DNA of 64,000 nt from Microvelia longipes (lineage: Eukaryota; Arthropoda; Insecta; Hemiptera; Veliidae): NCBI GenBank assembly GCA_018340805.1, contig JACMZG010001870.1, positions 17,540,445-17,604,444 on the forward strand. Reading direction: 5' to 3'. The notes under the pieces are model-generated. The model did not search any database. It saw nothing but the letters and a program-made list of their open reading frames with translations, and was not told the origin of the DNA. Positions 22,045-32,600 of this stretch are shown one piece after another; position 1 is the stretch's first letter, and every line of letters starts with the position of its first letter. Both the position numbers and the translations under genes were made by a program.

Positions 22045-22835
22045 TTTATATTTAAAGGAGAGCTAAACATGCTACTGTGCTACTCCTTTTATCCAGTATC
22101 ATAAGAATTAAATATAATAACTTAAAAGAACTCTTATCTAAATTATTAAATCGATTTTAAATATTATTTCGTTTAACAAAAATAAAAACCTAACCCTGAC
22201 TAAACCATTACAGGAAAAATAAAAATATTTTTAAAAAATATATAATTTAAATAATCTTTCAGTTTGATTTAAATAAAGGGTTGGGCTGTCAAAAATAAGT
22301 ATTTTGGAAAAAATATATACAATTGTTAGTTATTATTGTGACTGTTTCTCTGTCTTTTTTAAATCTTTTTCTGAAGATTGTCAGGCACGCCATCCTGCGT
22401 GCTTTTTTTTAAAAAAAAAATATAAACTAAAAAAAACTCGTGGTTCCTCGGGCATAATCGTGAGAGATCGGTCAGAAATAGAGAACGTGCACCCTTGCTT
22501 ATATTATCTCCTAAGGAGTCGACCATAAACTAAAAGATAAACAATTGTATATATTATACTCAATTATAACTGAGATAATTTATATAAAATATTATGACTA
22601 CTGGTTACAAAGTTATAAAATAGCGTGTTAACTTTTATTTTCTCATATGAGGGTATGCTTTACACAAGGTTTACCAATTATACCATAATTTTAATAAAAA
22701 ATAATTATTTTGAGTTGGTTTCTTCGTTTCTTTTTGTTCTTTGTAATTACTGTCACTTAATTTGCTTGCTTCTCTTATAGGATTATAATTATTACTATAA
22801 TCATTTCTTTTATAACAGAAAATAATATCAGATTC
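22045..22835. other. gene-free, AT-rich
   Basis: No supported gene or element. Confidence 0.45.
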
Positions 22836-22837
22836 CA

Positions 22838-23578
22838 TTTTTACTTTTCCTCACTTATACCGTAGGTATATAGGAAAAGTATTGTGTTCGCAAAAAAAAC
22901 CGAAACCGGGACGTCACCAGAATTATCTGTTTCAGGTGTTTTTAAGGTCTTCTGAGTGGCTTTGCACAAAGTTTTATGTCTGTTTATGTGTGTATGTCTG
23001 TTATCATCGTATCTCCCAGTGTATTTATGCTAGAGAGTTGAAACTTGGCACAAATATCAACCTTTAGGTCTAGTTAAGCTATCGGGAAAATATTTTTATG
23101 ATGTCATTAACCTGCAATAATGACTCAGCAAAAATTTCAAAATTTATAAAACGCGAAAACATTTGATGGTCGGTTTGAAATTTGGCATACATGTATATAT
23201 AAGACCTATATTTGTGACAAGTTTCATTGTATTATCAGCATTATTCAACTTTTATCGAATGACTTGATACGTTTTAAAAAAAACCTTATACATTTTAAAA
23301 GTTATCCAACTAAGCTAAAATTTGGTAGAAGTATGACGTAATAAATAATCATACTAAGTTTCGTTTCAATACGGCAAGTATATCTATGGTTTATGTCGGA
23401 TCATAAAAGTTAAGTAGCATCGAGCGAGGTTAGTGCCTGGATGGGTAATCGTTGGGAATAAAACTAATGTCAATTCTATCTGAGGACGAGCGAAGTGAAT
23501 TCGAAGTAGAGAGAATAAGCGTAGCGAATCAGATGTGTCGATGAAAAGTTTTGAGATACCCCGTACCTAATTTTTTAT
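22838..23578 (+). mobile_element. 5S-derived repeat family, near full-length copy
   Basis: The 5' end is ttacttttcctcacttatac, then cgtaggtatataggaaaagt. The middle carries tatgctagagagttgaaact and a gtttcatt...atcagcatta block. The 5S-like segment lies at about 23390-23462 (gtcggatcat, aagttaagtagcatcgagcg, aggttagtgcctggatggg). The tail is tctgaggacgagcgaagtga and the end cccgtacctaattttttta. The 5S-like part keeps the order of the 5S internal promoter blocks (box A, intermediate element, box C). It is flanked by non-5S sequence, so it is not a 5S gene. Confidence 0.75.
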
Positions 23579-24025
23579 TTATTTGCACGTTTAGAAAATC
23601 TTATTTTTTTCAACTCGCACTAAGATCTTCATACGTATAGACAATTATAAAATTAAATATGAGCCAATTCAGTAGCTATCTTTGAAATAATTTTGTTTAT
23701 AAATTATTTTATAAACTTAAGTCTGAACACGAAGACTGACTTCTATTTTTTTGTCATAATATGTTTCTTTAATTTTTACCCCTTACCAAATTGTTTTATT
23801 TATTTGCACGTTTTGAAAATCTTAGTTTTTTCAACTCGCACTAAGATCTTCATACTATAATTTTCTTTACAATTGCTAATTATAACGTATAGACGCAATT
23901 ATAAAATTAAATATGAGCCAATTCAGTAGCAATCTTTGAAATAATTTTATTTATAAATAATAGAAACTTGAGTCTCAACACGAAGACGAGCTTTTATTTT
24001 TTGTCTTAATATGTTTCTTTAATTT
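23575..24025. repeat. ~225-bp tandem duplication
   Basis: tttatttatttgcacgttt, caactcgcactaagatcttc, atatgagccaattcagtagc and cacgaagac recur in the same order in 23575-23785 and 23795-24025. The second copy carries a ~25-bp insertion. It lies immediately after the 3' end of the 5S-derived repeat. Confidence 0.85.
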
Positions 24026-24029
24026 TTTT

Positions 24030-24900
24030 AATTAAGCAAAGAAATATTTAATAACTTTAGATTTACATACCGGTAGTTATTATATCTTTTAACTAGTCCT
24101 GTATCTTATTTATTTCACGCGATAATTAAAAATAAGTAATAATTTGTTTTATTTTTATCTATAATAATACTTTAGATTATTAGATTTCGTTTCGATTCGA
24201 GATAGCCTTCTATTACTACTTAGAATTTATAAATAATTTATTCTTAAAATAATACTTTGTTATTTTGATATTTATTTATTAGTTTAATAATAGTGTATGG
24301 AGGTTTGGTTTAACAACGAGGGCACGTGTTGTTTTTAGTTTTCACTAGACTATATGAGTCAGTGAAAATATGTATGATTGCTTAAAAAAAGCATGAGAGA
24401 AACCATAGAAATTCAAGGCTCTTCTGTCTAGATTAGATAAAATATGCCTACACTTGAAATTAAAAGGAGTAGAACATTATCTTAGGGAGCTGGCGAAAAG
24501 GGACAAAAACGTGGCCTACTTGCCTGGTAGTTACTACCACTCCTCCCCATATTACTACTAAGAGCGCCATGAAACCACGCATGCGTATAATAATATTTAA
24601 CTAAGGGAAAGGTACTTGTTTTTACAGTAATTACTAGATCATTTTTTTCTTCACAAAACCTTTTATTATTTCTGCTGTTATTATTGTTGTTTTTGTTGTG
24701 ATGTAACATTTACCATTAATGCAAAAAATAAAACTTCACCATTTTTATTGAATTACTTAATTTCATCTATTATATAAACAGATGTATTGCTTATAATAAT
24801 TACCTAGAATGTTACCCGTGATAGTTTCCTTATACTTTTGTATATGGTTGTATATTGTACTAAACACTTACATAGGACACTAAAATAATACTACAAAAGT
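24030..24900. other. gene-free, AT-rich
   Basis: No supported gene or element. Confidence 0.45.
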
Positions 24901-24904
24901 TAGT

Positions 24905-25440
24905 TACAGGGTACCTTACTTTTGTAGATTCGCGTTCATCCTCCTACTTCGGACTCGGTGATACCGATCACCGAATATATACTACAACTCGTCTCAAATA
25001 CGCTTCGCTCGTCCTCAGATAAAAAATAAATTTGTTTTATTTCCAGCGGTCACACATCCAGGCACTTACCTCGCTGAATGCTAAAACCGCATTTATACTT
25101 GCCGTGTTGAAAAGAAACTTAGTATACTTAGTTATAATAAATAGCAATATAATTGTATTAAATTTAAACTCAATAGGTTTTTTTTTTTTAAAAAAAAGGA
25201 TAAAGTCATTAAATAAAAATTAAACCAAAGTCAATAATAAGATCAAACTTAGCACATATGTTGGTCTTATACATGCGTGCAAAATATCAAAAATACCATT
25301 TTCCTCGTTATATTAATTTTCGAAATTTTTTCGTAAAATAAAAATTATTTTCCTGATAGCTAAAGATTGATTTTTGTAACTTACTGTCTAGCATAAATAA
25401 CCAGAGAGCTTCCATGATAACAAACACACACATACAGACA
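24905..25440 (-). mobile_element. 5S-derived repeat family, minus-strand copy
   Basis: Reads as the reverse complement of the family. The 3' end is at about 24907, the tail module at 24995-25020 (cgcttcgctcgtcctcagat), and the 5S-like segment at 25045-25085 (agcggtcacacatccaggca then cttacctcgctgaatgct). The TG-rich 5' part is at 25375-25440. The extreme 5' end is missing. It faces the plus-strand copy that begins a few bases later. Confidence 0.7.
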
Positions 25441-25454
25441 ACTGTGATGATTAC

Positions 25455-25770
25455 CAAGGAGGAACTTAGGTAAGTATTAAGTATACCAAGTTCCGTTTCA
25501 ATACGGCAAGTATATCTACAGCTTTTGATAATCATAAAAGTTAAGATGCATCAAGCGAAGTCATTTCCTGGATGAATGACCGCTATAAAATAAAACGATT
25601 GTATTTACTATCTGAGGACGAGCAAAGCGTGTCCGAAGATATGTTGCAGCACAAATTTGGTGAATTTTATATTTTGAGGACGAGCGAAACGAGTCTGATG
25701 TAGTTAGGATAAACGTAGGGGATCAAATATGTTAAGGAAAATTCCGAGGACGGAGTACCCGGTTTTTTTT
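25455..25770 (+). mobile_element. 5S-derived repeat family, 5'-truncated copy
   Basis: Starts within the tttcaatacggcaagtatatc region. It has the 5S-like block at 25540-25590 (taagatgcatcaagcgaag, then cctggatgaatgaccgct). It then has two successive tail modules (about 25610-25690), the diploid state of the 62-bp unit that is amplified at 12090-15515, and ends ggagtacccggttttttt. Confidence 0.7.
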
Positions 25771-25846
25771 AAACAGCTTATTATAATGCAACTACAAATA
25801 TATTTAATAAAAGAGAAAGAAGTCTCTCCACAAAAATATATTCTTT

Positions 25847-25891
25847 ATAGCAAAGCGCATTCAATCTAACAAAAGGTCATCATCAGTGCTA
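25847..25891 (-). ncRNA. decayed opposite-strand hammerhead
   Basis: Reverse complement of the left palindrome arm: TAGCA, CTGATGA, a stem II-like ACC...GAT, then GAAT instead of GAAA, GCGC, TTTGCTA. The stem I pairing remains, but the GAAA core is mutated, so cleavage on this strand is not expected. Confidence 0.4.
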
Positions 25892-25957
25892 GCCGTTGAA
25901 TATCTTTGATATCTGATCTATAAGACTCATCTATCACCCTCTTCTTTATTCAACGGC

Positions 25958-26001
25958 TAGCACTGATGATGACCTCTTGTTTGGTTGAAAGCGCTTTGCT
26001 G
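25958..26001 (+). ncRNA. candidate type I hammerhead ribozyme, copy 2
   Basis: Stem I is TAGCA (25958-25962) with TGCTG (25997-26001, closing G-U). The core CTGATGA is at 25963-25969. Stem II is ACC/GGT plus G-U with a bulged T, followed by GAAA. Stem III is the self-complementary AGCGCT. Predicted cleavage is between 25996 and 25997. The core is identical to the copy at 6386-6429, and differences fall in stem II/loop and stem III loop. Confidence 0.6.
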
Positions 26002-26339
26002 TAAAGAAATATATTTTTGTGGAGAGACTTCTTTCTCTTTTATTAAGATGAACTCCATTAACGCTCACCTTAGTTCTACAAATATATTTGTTACAAGTAT
26101 ATGAGTTAATGCCGTTTTAGTGGTTTGATACGGCTTGTTAGAGAAAGAACCTAGTGATTTTCCCTAGGCAGGGAAAGTAAAGGTATAACACCTGATAAAG
26201 AAATCTAATCCGCACATCATATATATTATAAAAATAAATTATTTAGAAACTCTCCATTCATAAATTTTTATTACACTTAATTTTTAGTCACTCAAAATAT
26301 TCAATGCAATATAAAGTGGCATAAATTTGTTTTGTTCAG

Positions 26340-26785
26340 CTTAAACAATTTTTTTACATTTCTTTAAACGTACACAAGTCATTTGTACGTCATTTTATAA
26401 GACTAATGCTGAACATTTGTCGATCTTATAATATATCCACTACATGCAATCCAAATCTCAAATCATTACAAATAATCTAAACCTTCTACAAATCTTTTCC
26501 CCGCGTTTTATGAATTTTTTGAAACGTTTGATACGTCATTACTGCAGGTTAATACTGCATAAAATTGTTTTTTTCGGGTAGCACAACGTGACCTAAAGTT
26601 TGATTTTAGTACCAAGTTTTAACTCCCTAGCATGAAGACACGATGATAAGAGATAGACAGACAGATAGACGGTCCATATAGGAGGTTTTAAAACCACCTG
26701 AAACGAATAATTATGGTGGTATCTCAGTTTTGGATTATTGTGTTTTTTCAAACACAATAATTTTTCTATATACCAACGGTATAAA
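26340..26785 (-). mobile_element. 5S-derived repeat family, 5' portion only, minus strand
   Basis: Ends at about 26781 with the reverse complement of the family start (caataatttttctatatacc, aacggtataa). It contains ctccctagcatgaagacac and the acgtacacaagtcattt block, but stops before the 5S-like segment. Confidence 0.6.
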
Positions 26786-26789
26786 AGAG

Positions 26790-29700
26790 GTAAAAATTAA
26801 TTAAAATTAATTAGTAGTAAAAATTAATTAAATGGAACATGGAGACCGCGGTTGGATGGAGTTGTCGAAAATTTGATTCGGGCGAACAAAGACAATTAAA
26901 TGGTAAATATTCGTAAAATGCTTCCCTTTCTTTTTAGTGTCGGGAGTATGCAATCTTAATGTTAAACCCTAAAGGAAATTTGCTAAAATAGATAAATTAA
27001 TAAAAGAAAAAACCGCCGGGTTTTTATCTTATTATACTCTCATTTTTTAAGAGCCCGATGTAAAACGTAAAAGAAAGGAAGAAGTGAAAATTGATTTCGG
27101 TGAAAGGTATAGGGTCAAAAAGCGGCACGAGAGTCGGTAAAGCAAAAAGAATAATTATTGAGAGTTGCCCAGCAAGTGCGAGATGCTTCAACTTAGTACC
27201 TGACAAAAGAAAGTCTTTGTTAAGTGTTTAATTTGCTACGGTAAAGTCTTTAGCACCTTTTTATGATCCTGGTAATAGAAAACCACTAAAGGTGTTTTTA
27301 TTATTCATTTGTTTCCAAAACATAGTTATAAAATAATTAACATGAAAAACTAAGTGAGAAAGCGAGTTAATTCAAGGGGTTTCCAAGACTAACAACAGTG
27401 GGCGGAGAAATAAAAAAAAATATCCGTAACAAGCAGAGAGGTGAGAGAACAATAGAGATCCAAGCCCACACAGGCCCCACGGTTCTCCACCAGAAAATTG
27501 ACTTCTAATCGATACCAACTCCTTCTTAGTGTTAACATCGTTACTCTTTTCATTTTAACGCCAAATCATCATCTATTTATTAATAAAATTGTAGTAGAAG
27601 ATAAGAAGGCCAGAACCTTTTAGAAGCAACAACAGAAAACCTTTTATATCTGAAGTACCTTAGAAAAATCATTAATTTATTAAACAAAATCGGTCAACAG
27701 GAACTCCTTTTTTATTGATATTTAAGATAGTTTTGACAATATTAAAAATTTTGACAGTATTAATGATACGAAGCCAACCCTGAAGGAAAAATCCTTGGTT
27801 GACGTGACAACATCCACATTCATATTAGATATCTTGATAAGCTACAATATGGATAGGTAACAAAAGCATATTATTATAATCAGATAAATAAAATAATATC
27901 TGATCGACTTGGGACTTAAGAGTAATAAGTTTTAAATTAATGCAAATATTATACGAGGTACTACATGTCAGATGTTGAATCAAACCGTTTTATTTCTCTT
28001 CCATACAGATATTAAATTACAGAGTTGAACTAGTGACCAAAAGGATGTAACCACATAGTTAGCGTTTAAAAGTGGGAAGTGTCACCTAAACCTTACACAT
28101 AATGCCAAAAGTTATTGCCTAGAGTTCAACTTTTTCTAGACTTAAACAAATAGTTGCCTTTTATTACCTAGAGTTCAAATTAGGGCAAGGTCTACTTTAC
28201 TATATGTTAAGTCTAGGTTTGGGACCAAATTTGTTTACCAATGTGGCTTTCTCTTAAAACTTTCTTGATCTAGTAGGCTATTGGCTAGTTGAAACCATGA
28301 CTTTGCCCGAAACCAAAAAAATAATATTAATGCTTGTCTACCTATAAAAGAAGCAGTGGAATCTGATTCTCCAATAACCCTTAAATACTCTTCGATACAA
28401 TACCGTCCCGGATATCTTCAAAACCCGTTGGACAATATATCGACCTAAGCAGTAATAGAACAGATAGTATAAAACATATAAATGACAATAGATATAACTA
28501 AAGAAATGATTTGCTATGTCAGCCGGAGCATATCATCTTAAATCCATGATATTTTAGGATCAACATCATATAGATGACCATGTTGGCAGTGAGATGATGA
28601 TGCTCAGATACGTTCTACCCATGCAGAGGTCTCAGTCCAGACTTGAATGCGCACGCACTGGTTAAAACAACGCACTGTACCTGTAACAGACATAAAATTT
28701 CAGTTAAAGTAAAGCTATTTTTTCCTTATATTCTTAACTTCTACGGAATTTGTAAGGACTTCTTAAGGCCACGACAGTTTTTTCATTCCTACCCCACCTC
28801 TGATATGGTTTATATGGTTTATTATTTAGCTTTTAATAATTTATAGCATCATTTATAACTATCATAATCCAAAAATCACTTCCTTCATCGAAAATAGTCA
28901 CCAATAATGCAACTTGAAAATTACAATGGCTTAAGAAGAATATGCATACATTGTTGTTTATATAGAACACAAGAAGTGAATAGTAATTGATAGTTTGTAA
29001 TATTTATTAAAGGTAAACCGTTAACTTGGTAACAAAAAGAGACGTGTACTTTTTTACTAATATCATATCACCAATCAATACCAAACTAATGTTTATCTCC
29101 TCACGGTGAATTAAGTGAGGTTTATTAACTACTTTTTAGGGAATAAAGAAGCATTTTTCACTATAGGGAGAAAGTTGCTTTTCACTTCCTTGGAAGTAAA
29201 AAGTGATTTTTTCTCCCTTAGGAATAAATAAAAAGTGTTTCCTATTAATGGGGTTAGAGTCAATTATATCAATTTTAGGGGGGAAGGTATCCTCTAAATT
29301 AATAAAATTAGCCGATCAATTATCGTAACACTTTCACGGGAGCGGCACTCCCAATATTATAAGGGGGGGACCTGACCAAACAATTGGTTCTAATCCAAAT
29401 TTTTTTATTGGCTCAAAATCCGTTTTAGGCCAAAAGGACCTTTATAGATTAATAAAATTGTTTTTGATATTTTGAGGGGAGGGTGGGGGGGGGGCAGTAT
29501 TCTCAAAATTGATTAGTAGGCTCCGACCGTCAATAAATATGTGTATAACTTCCTTGGCATCACCTCGGCTTTCGTCTTAAGGAACCAAAGCAAAAAGGAA
29601 CCTACAAACTGCTCAGGAAAATAATAGCATTCTTTACTCTCTTAGTGCATAAAAAACAATTTCTACATTAATTTTAATGACATCATCCATGTAAATCCAA

Positions 29701-31885
29701 CGTACTCTACCACTATAGTTCCTTCTGTAAGGAGGGTTTTTTCACATCAATCACACATCCTATAATTTTTCTGGTACGCGTGGAAGGAAGTAAAGTATAC
29801 AGCAGCGTCATTGGCTTGAAAAGAGGGAAATACGCCCTTTTGCAGAGAAATTGCCTTGAAAACTAAAGCACTAAATAATATTTAGTCCTTCAAAGAGCTA
29901 TATATAGTATATATCTCTTTGTACTTATTTAGCATGGTAGGTTTTTTAATTTACACTCACATTATAGTTTATTAATTATTATTTTTTTAGGTTATACGTC
30001 TTATTAATATTATTTTTTCTACATATTTTACTTTTTTATTTTATTTATGATTTTATATTTATGTTATTTATTATTTTCTAGTTTTTTTTTTACATTTTTG
30101 TTTTTTACTGTTTGTCTAGACTAAGAACAAAGAGTGGTTGAAGGTCGGTTCTTATTTTTTTAATAAATGCATACTTAATGCGGACAGGGTTGTAATTGGT
30201 TTATGCCTGTACTACTACTTCACATAGCAGCAACCTATAACTATGAGAATACATTATGATTACATTATTAATCGTCTCAAAACTCGCCATAAATTGCTAG
30301 ATCACACTGAGGCTTGCTATAATGGCAGTCTAATCAAAATCAGAGAATTGTTTAATACTATAGTATAATTGGACTATACTCAACTAACTAGGCTATAATT
30401 ACCATGCTATTATTCCATCCCAGTCCCAGTGATAATTAGTTTCGCTTATTAAACACTAACAATAAAATTATAATAAAATGGAATATCACTAGTCATATAC
30501 ATATTAAATACCAAGTAGTAATCAAGCATGCTATTATATATGCTAGTAAGTAAGTAAATAGCATGACAACGCGCTAATTCTTGCTTATAAGAATCCACAT
30601 GAGCTGGGCTGTTTACTATAGGAACGGTATAATTTCCTACAAGAAAAGCATTGCAATGACAACAGATGTCCATTTGTTTATCAAATTTTCACGTTACAGA
30701 TCCATAATAATAATAATAATGATAATTATAATGCCCGTGAAGAGAATGGCAGCTCATCAGGGATAACCCCTGCGGTAAGCACCTCAAGAAGTAACGTAAA
30801 ACTCTAAGAATATTCCTAAGTTGGAGATAATTTATTTGTTCATTAACCTTATAAATTAAATGCGAAACCGGGGGTGCGATCCCCAGACCTCCGTGGTGTC
30901 AAAGATCAGTATAAATACTGACGCTTTAAAAACATCGACTTCGGAGGCAACTGTTAGTTCTAAAAAAATTGTGTGTGCACATATTTACAAGGATGTATTC
31001 ATTCCCGACTAACAATCAATACATAACATTTATTCTCATTCCTATTGTGAGTACTCCGCAGGTCTTAATACCTAAGGCAAATTTACCTCTAAGAAGGTTA
31101 AAATCAAAAGGTTTGGTTTATTGCTGGAAACAGGTTTGGGCAAAAATACTTCAGGTTTCGTATTTATACTTAAAAAATTATAAACACATTTTACAATGCA
31201 AATTGTATTTGAAATACATTTTAATATGTGTATAAATACATTTGCTTAGCTCTGGCTGTTATATCCCACTCTATAATCAATCTAATCAATACAAATATTT
31301 TTCACCATTAACGTTTCATAAATACCATTAATACGATTTTTTCAGTAACATAACTTTTTATTTGCGCCTTTTAGTCACCTGCTAGGGAATGTGACATTTA
31401 TCTTCATTTCTCCACTTACCTAAAACATGAGTGGGGTCATTAGGTTTTTCTACCGCGTCATCATACGATAGCCTTGATTTCACTATATATCTGGCTACTA
31501 TACAAAAAATAAAACTGAGACACTTTTTTATTTATTTATTAAAATTTATGCAAAGTAAAACATAATTTATATAAACATTTTCTCAATTACTTTGTAACAA
31601 AAATTTGTAAAAAGTCTTCGTAAAAAGAAACATAAATCTGTAAAACGACGTCTGAGATTAAAAGAACCCATTATAATTTATTGAAATAATAATAATAAAT
31701 ACTTGAATGATTATGCAAATTGAATTTATATTACAGACAAATTTGTAACATGGGTGGAGCGAGCTAATCAGATAGACGACTTATTCCTTATATCATTTAA
31801 TTATTTATTTAAGTTTTTTGTATGAGCATGTATTATTTTATGCAATTTATTAACGTAATAAATTCATAACGGTATGAATGTTACT
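26790..31885. other. 5-kb gene-free stretch
   Basis: AT-rich sequence with no supported gene. Open frames of 60-88 codons are at chance level and resemble nothing I recognise. Short features: a G-rich run at about 29476-29500 and an inverted 'aaaaagtgattttttctccc'-type pair near 29145-29215. Confidence 0.5.
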
Positions 31886-31887
31886 CA

Positions 31888-32600
31888 TTTATACCGTAGG
31901 TATATAGGAAAAGTATTGTGTTGGCAAAAAACCCGAAACCGGGGCGAAACCGAAATTATCCGTTTCAGGCGTTTTTAAGTTGTCTATGTGTGTTTGTGTG
32001 TGTATGTCTCTTATCATCGTATTCCCAGTTTATTTATGCTAGAGAGTTGAAACTTGGTACAAATATCAACCTGTCTGTTATCATCGTAGAGCCCTGCGTA
32101 AAGAGAGTTGAAATTTTGTACAAAATTAGTCTGCCGCTGTAGTTGTGTAATTCGGAAAATATTTTTTAAGACGCCATTAACCCGCAATAATGACAGCAAA
32201 AATTTCGAAAAATCCTAAAACGCGGAAACATAATGTGATCAAATAGAGATTTGGCACGCACGTGACTATGTATAAAACTAACATATTTGCAAAGCTTCAT
32301 CTCATAGTCAGCATTAGATCAATTTTTATTGAATGACTTGTGTACGTTTTTAAAAAAATTGGAAAACGATTTAATTGAGTTGGACATTTTTTACACATGT
32401 ATACCATTACCTAATAAATAAGACTAAATAGACTAAGTTTTGTTTCAATACGACAAGCATATCCATGATTTTTGTTGGATCATAAAAATAAAGGAGCATT
32501 GAGCGTGGTCAGTGCTGTATGGGAGACCGCTTAGGCGTGCAAATGTATACGGATGCATTTGCTATGATGCCAAGTAAAAATTTAAGTCCAGTTTAAAATT
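31888..32600 (+). mobile_element. 5S-derived repeat family, copy with altered tail
   Basis: The 5' end is tttataccgtaggtatatag. The TG-rich segment and a partly duplicated 'tgtctgttatcatcgtagagcc' piece follow. The 5S-like segment is at about 32480-32535 (aaggagcattgagcgtggtc, then gtatgggagaccgctt). The tail module breaks down after about 32560, with no clear 3' end. Confidence 0.65.

Larger units (their letters stand above)
25806..26075. mobile_element. short hammerhead-bearing retroelement, copy 2
   Basis: A perfect 14-bp target duplication, CTACAAATATATTT, flanks it at 25792-25805 and 26076-26089. The element starts AATAAAAGAGAAAGAAG and ends CTCACCTTAGTT. It is a longer palindrome than copy 1: the block ggtcatcatcagtgctagcc returns inverted as ggctagcactgatgatgacc. 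A right tail of ~30 bp is shared with copy 1 and is outside the palindrome. The length and target duplication fit a retrotransposed element rather than a TA-type MITE. Confidence 0.8.

Noticed and set aside
23390..23462. Functional 5S rRNA gene
   Set aside because: Only the internal ~70 nt resemble 5S; the first ~25 and last ~30 nt of the rRNA are missing and copies sit inside a dispersed repeat.
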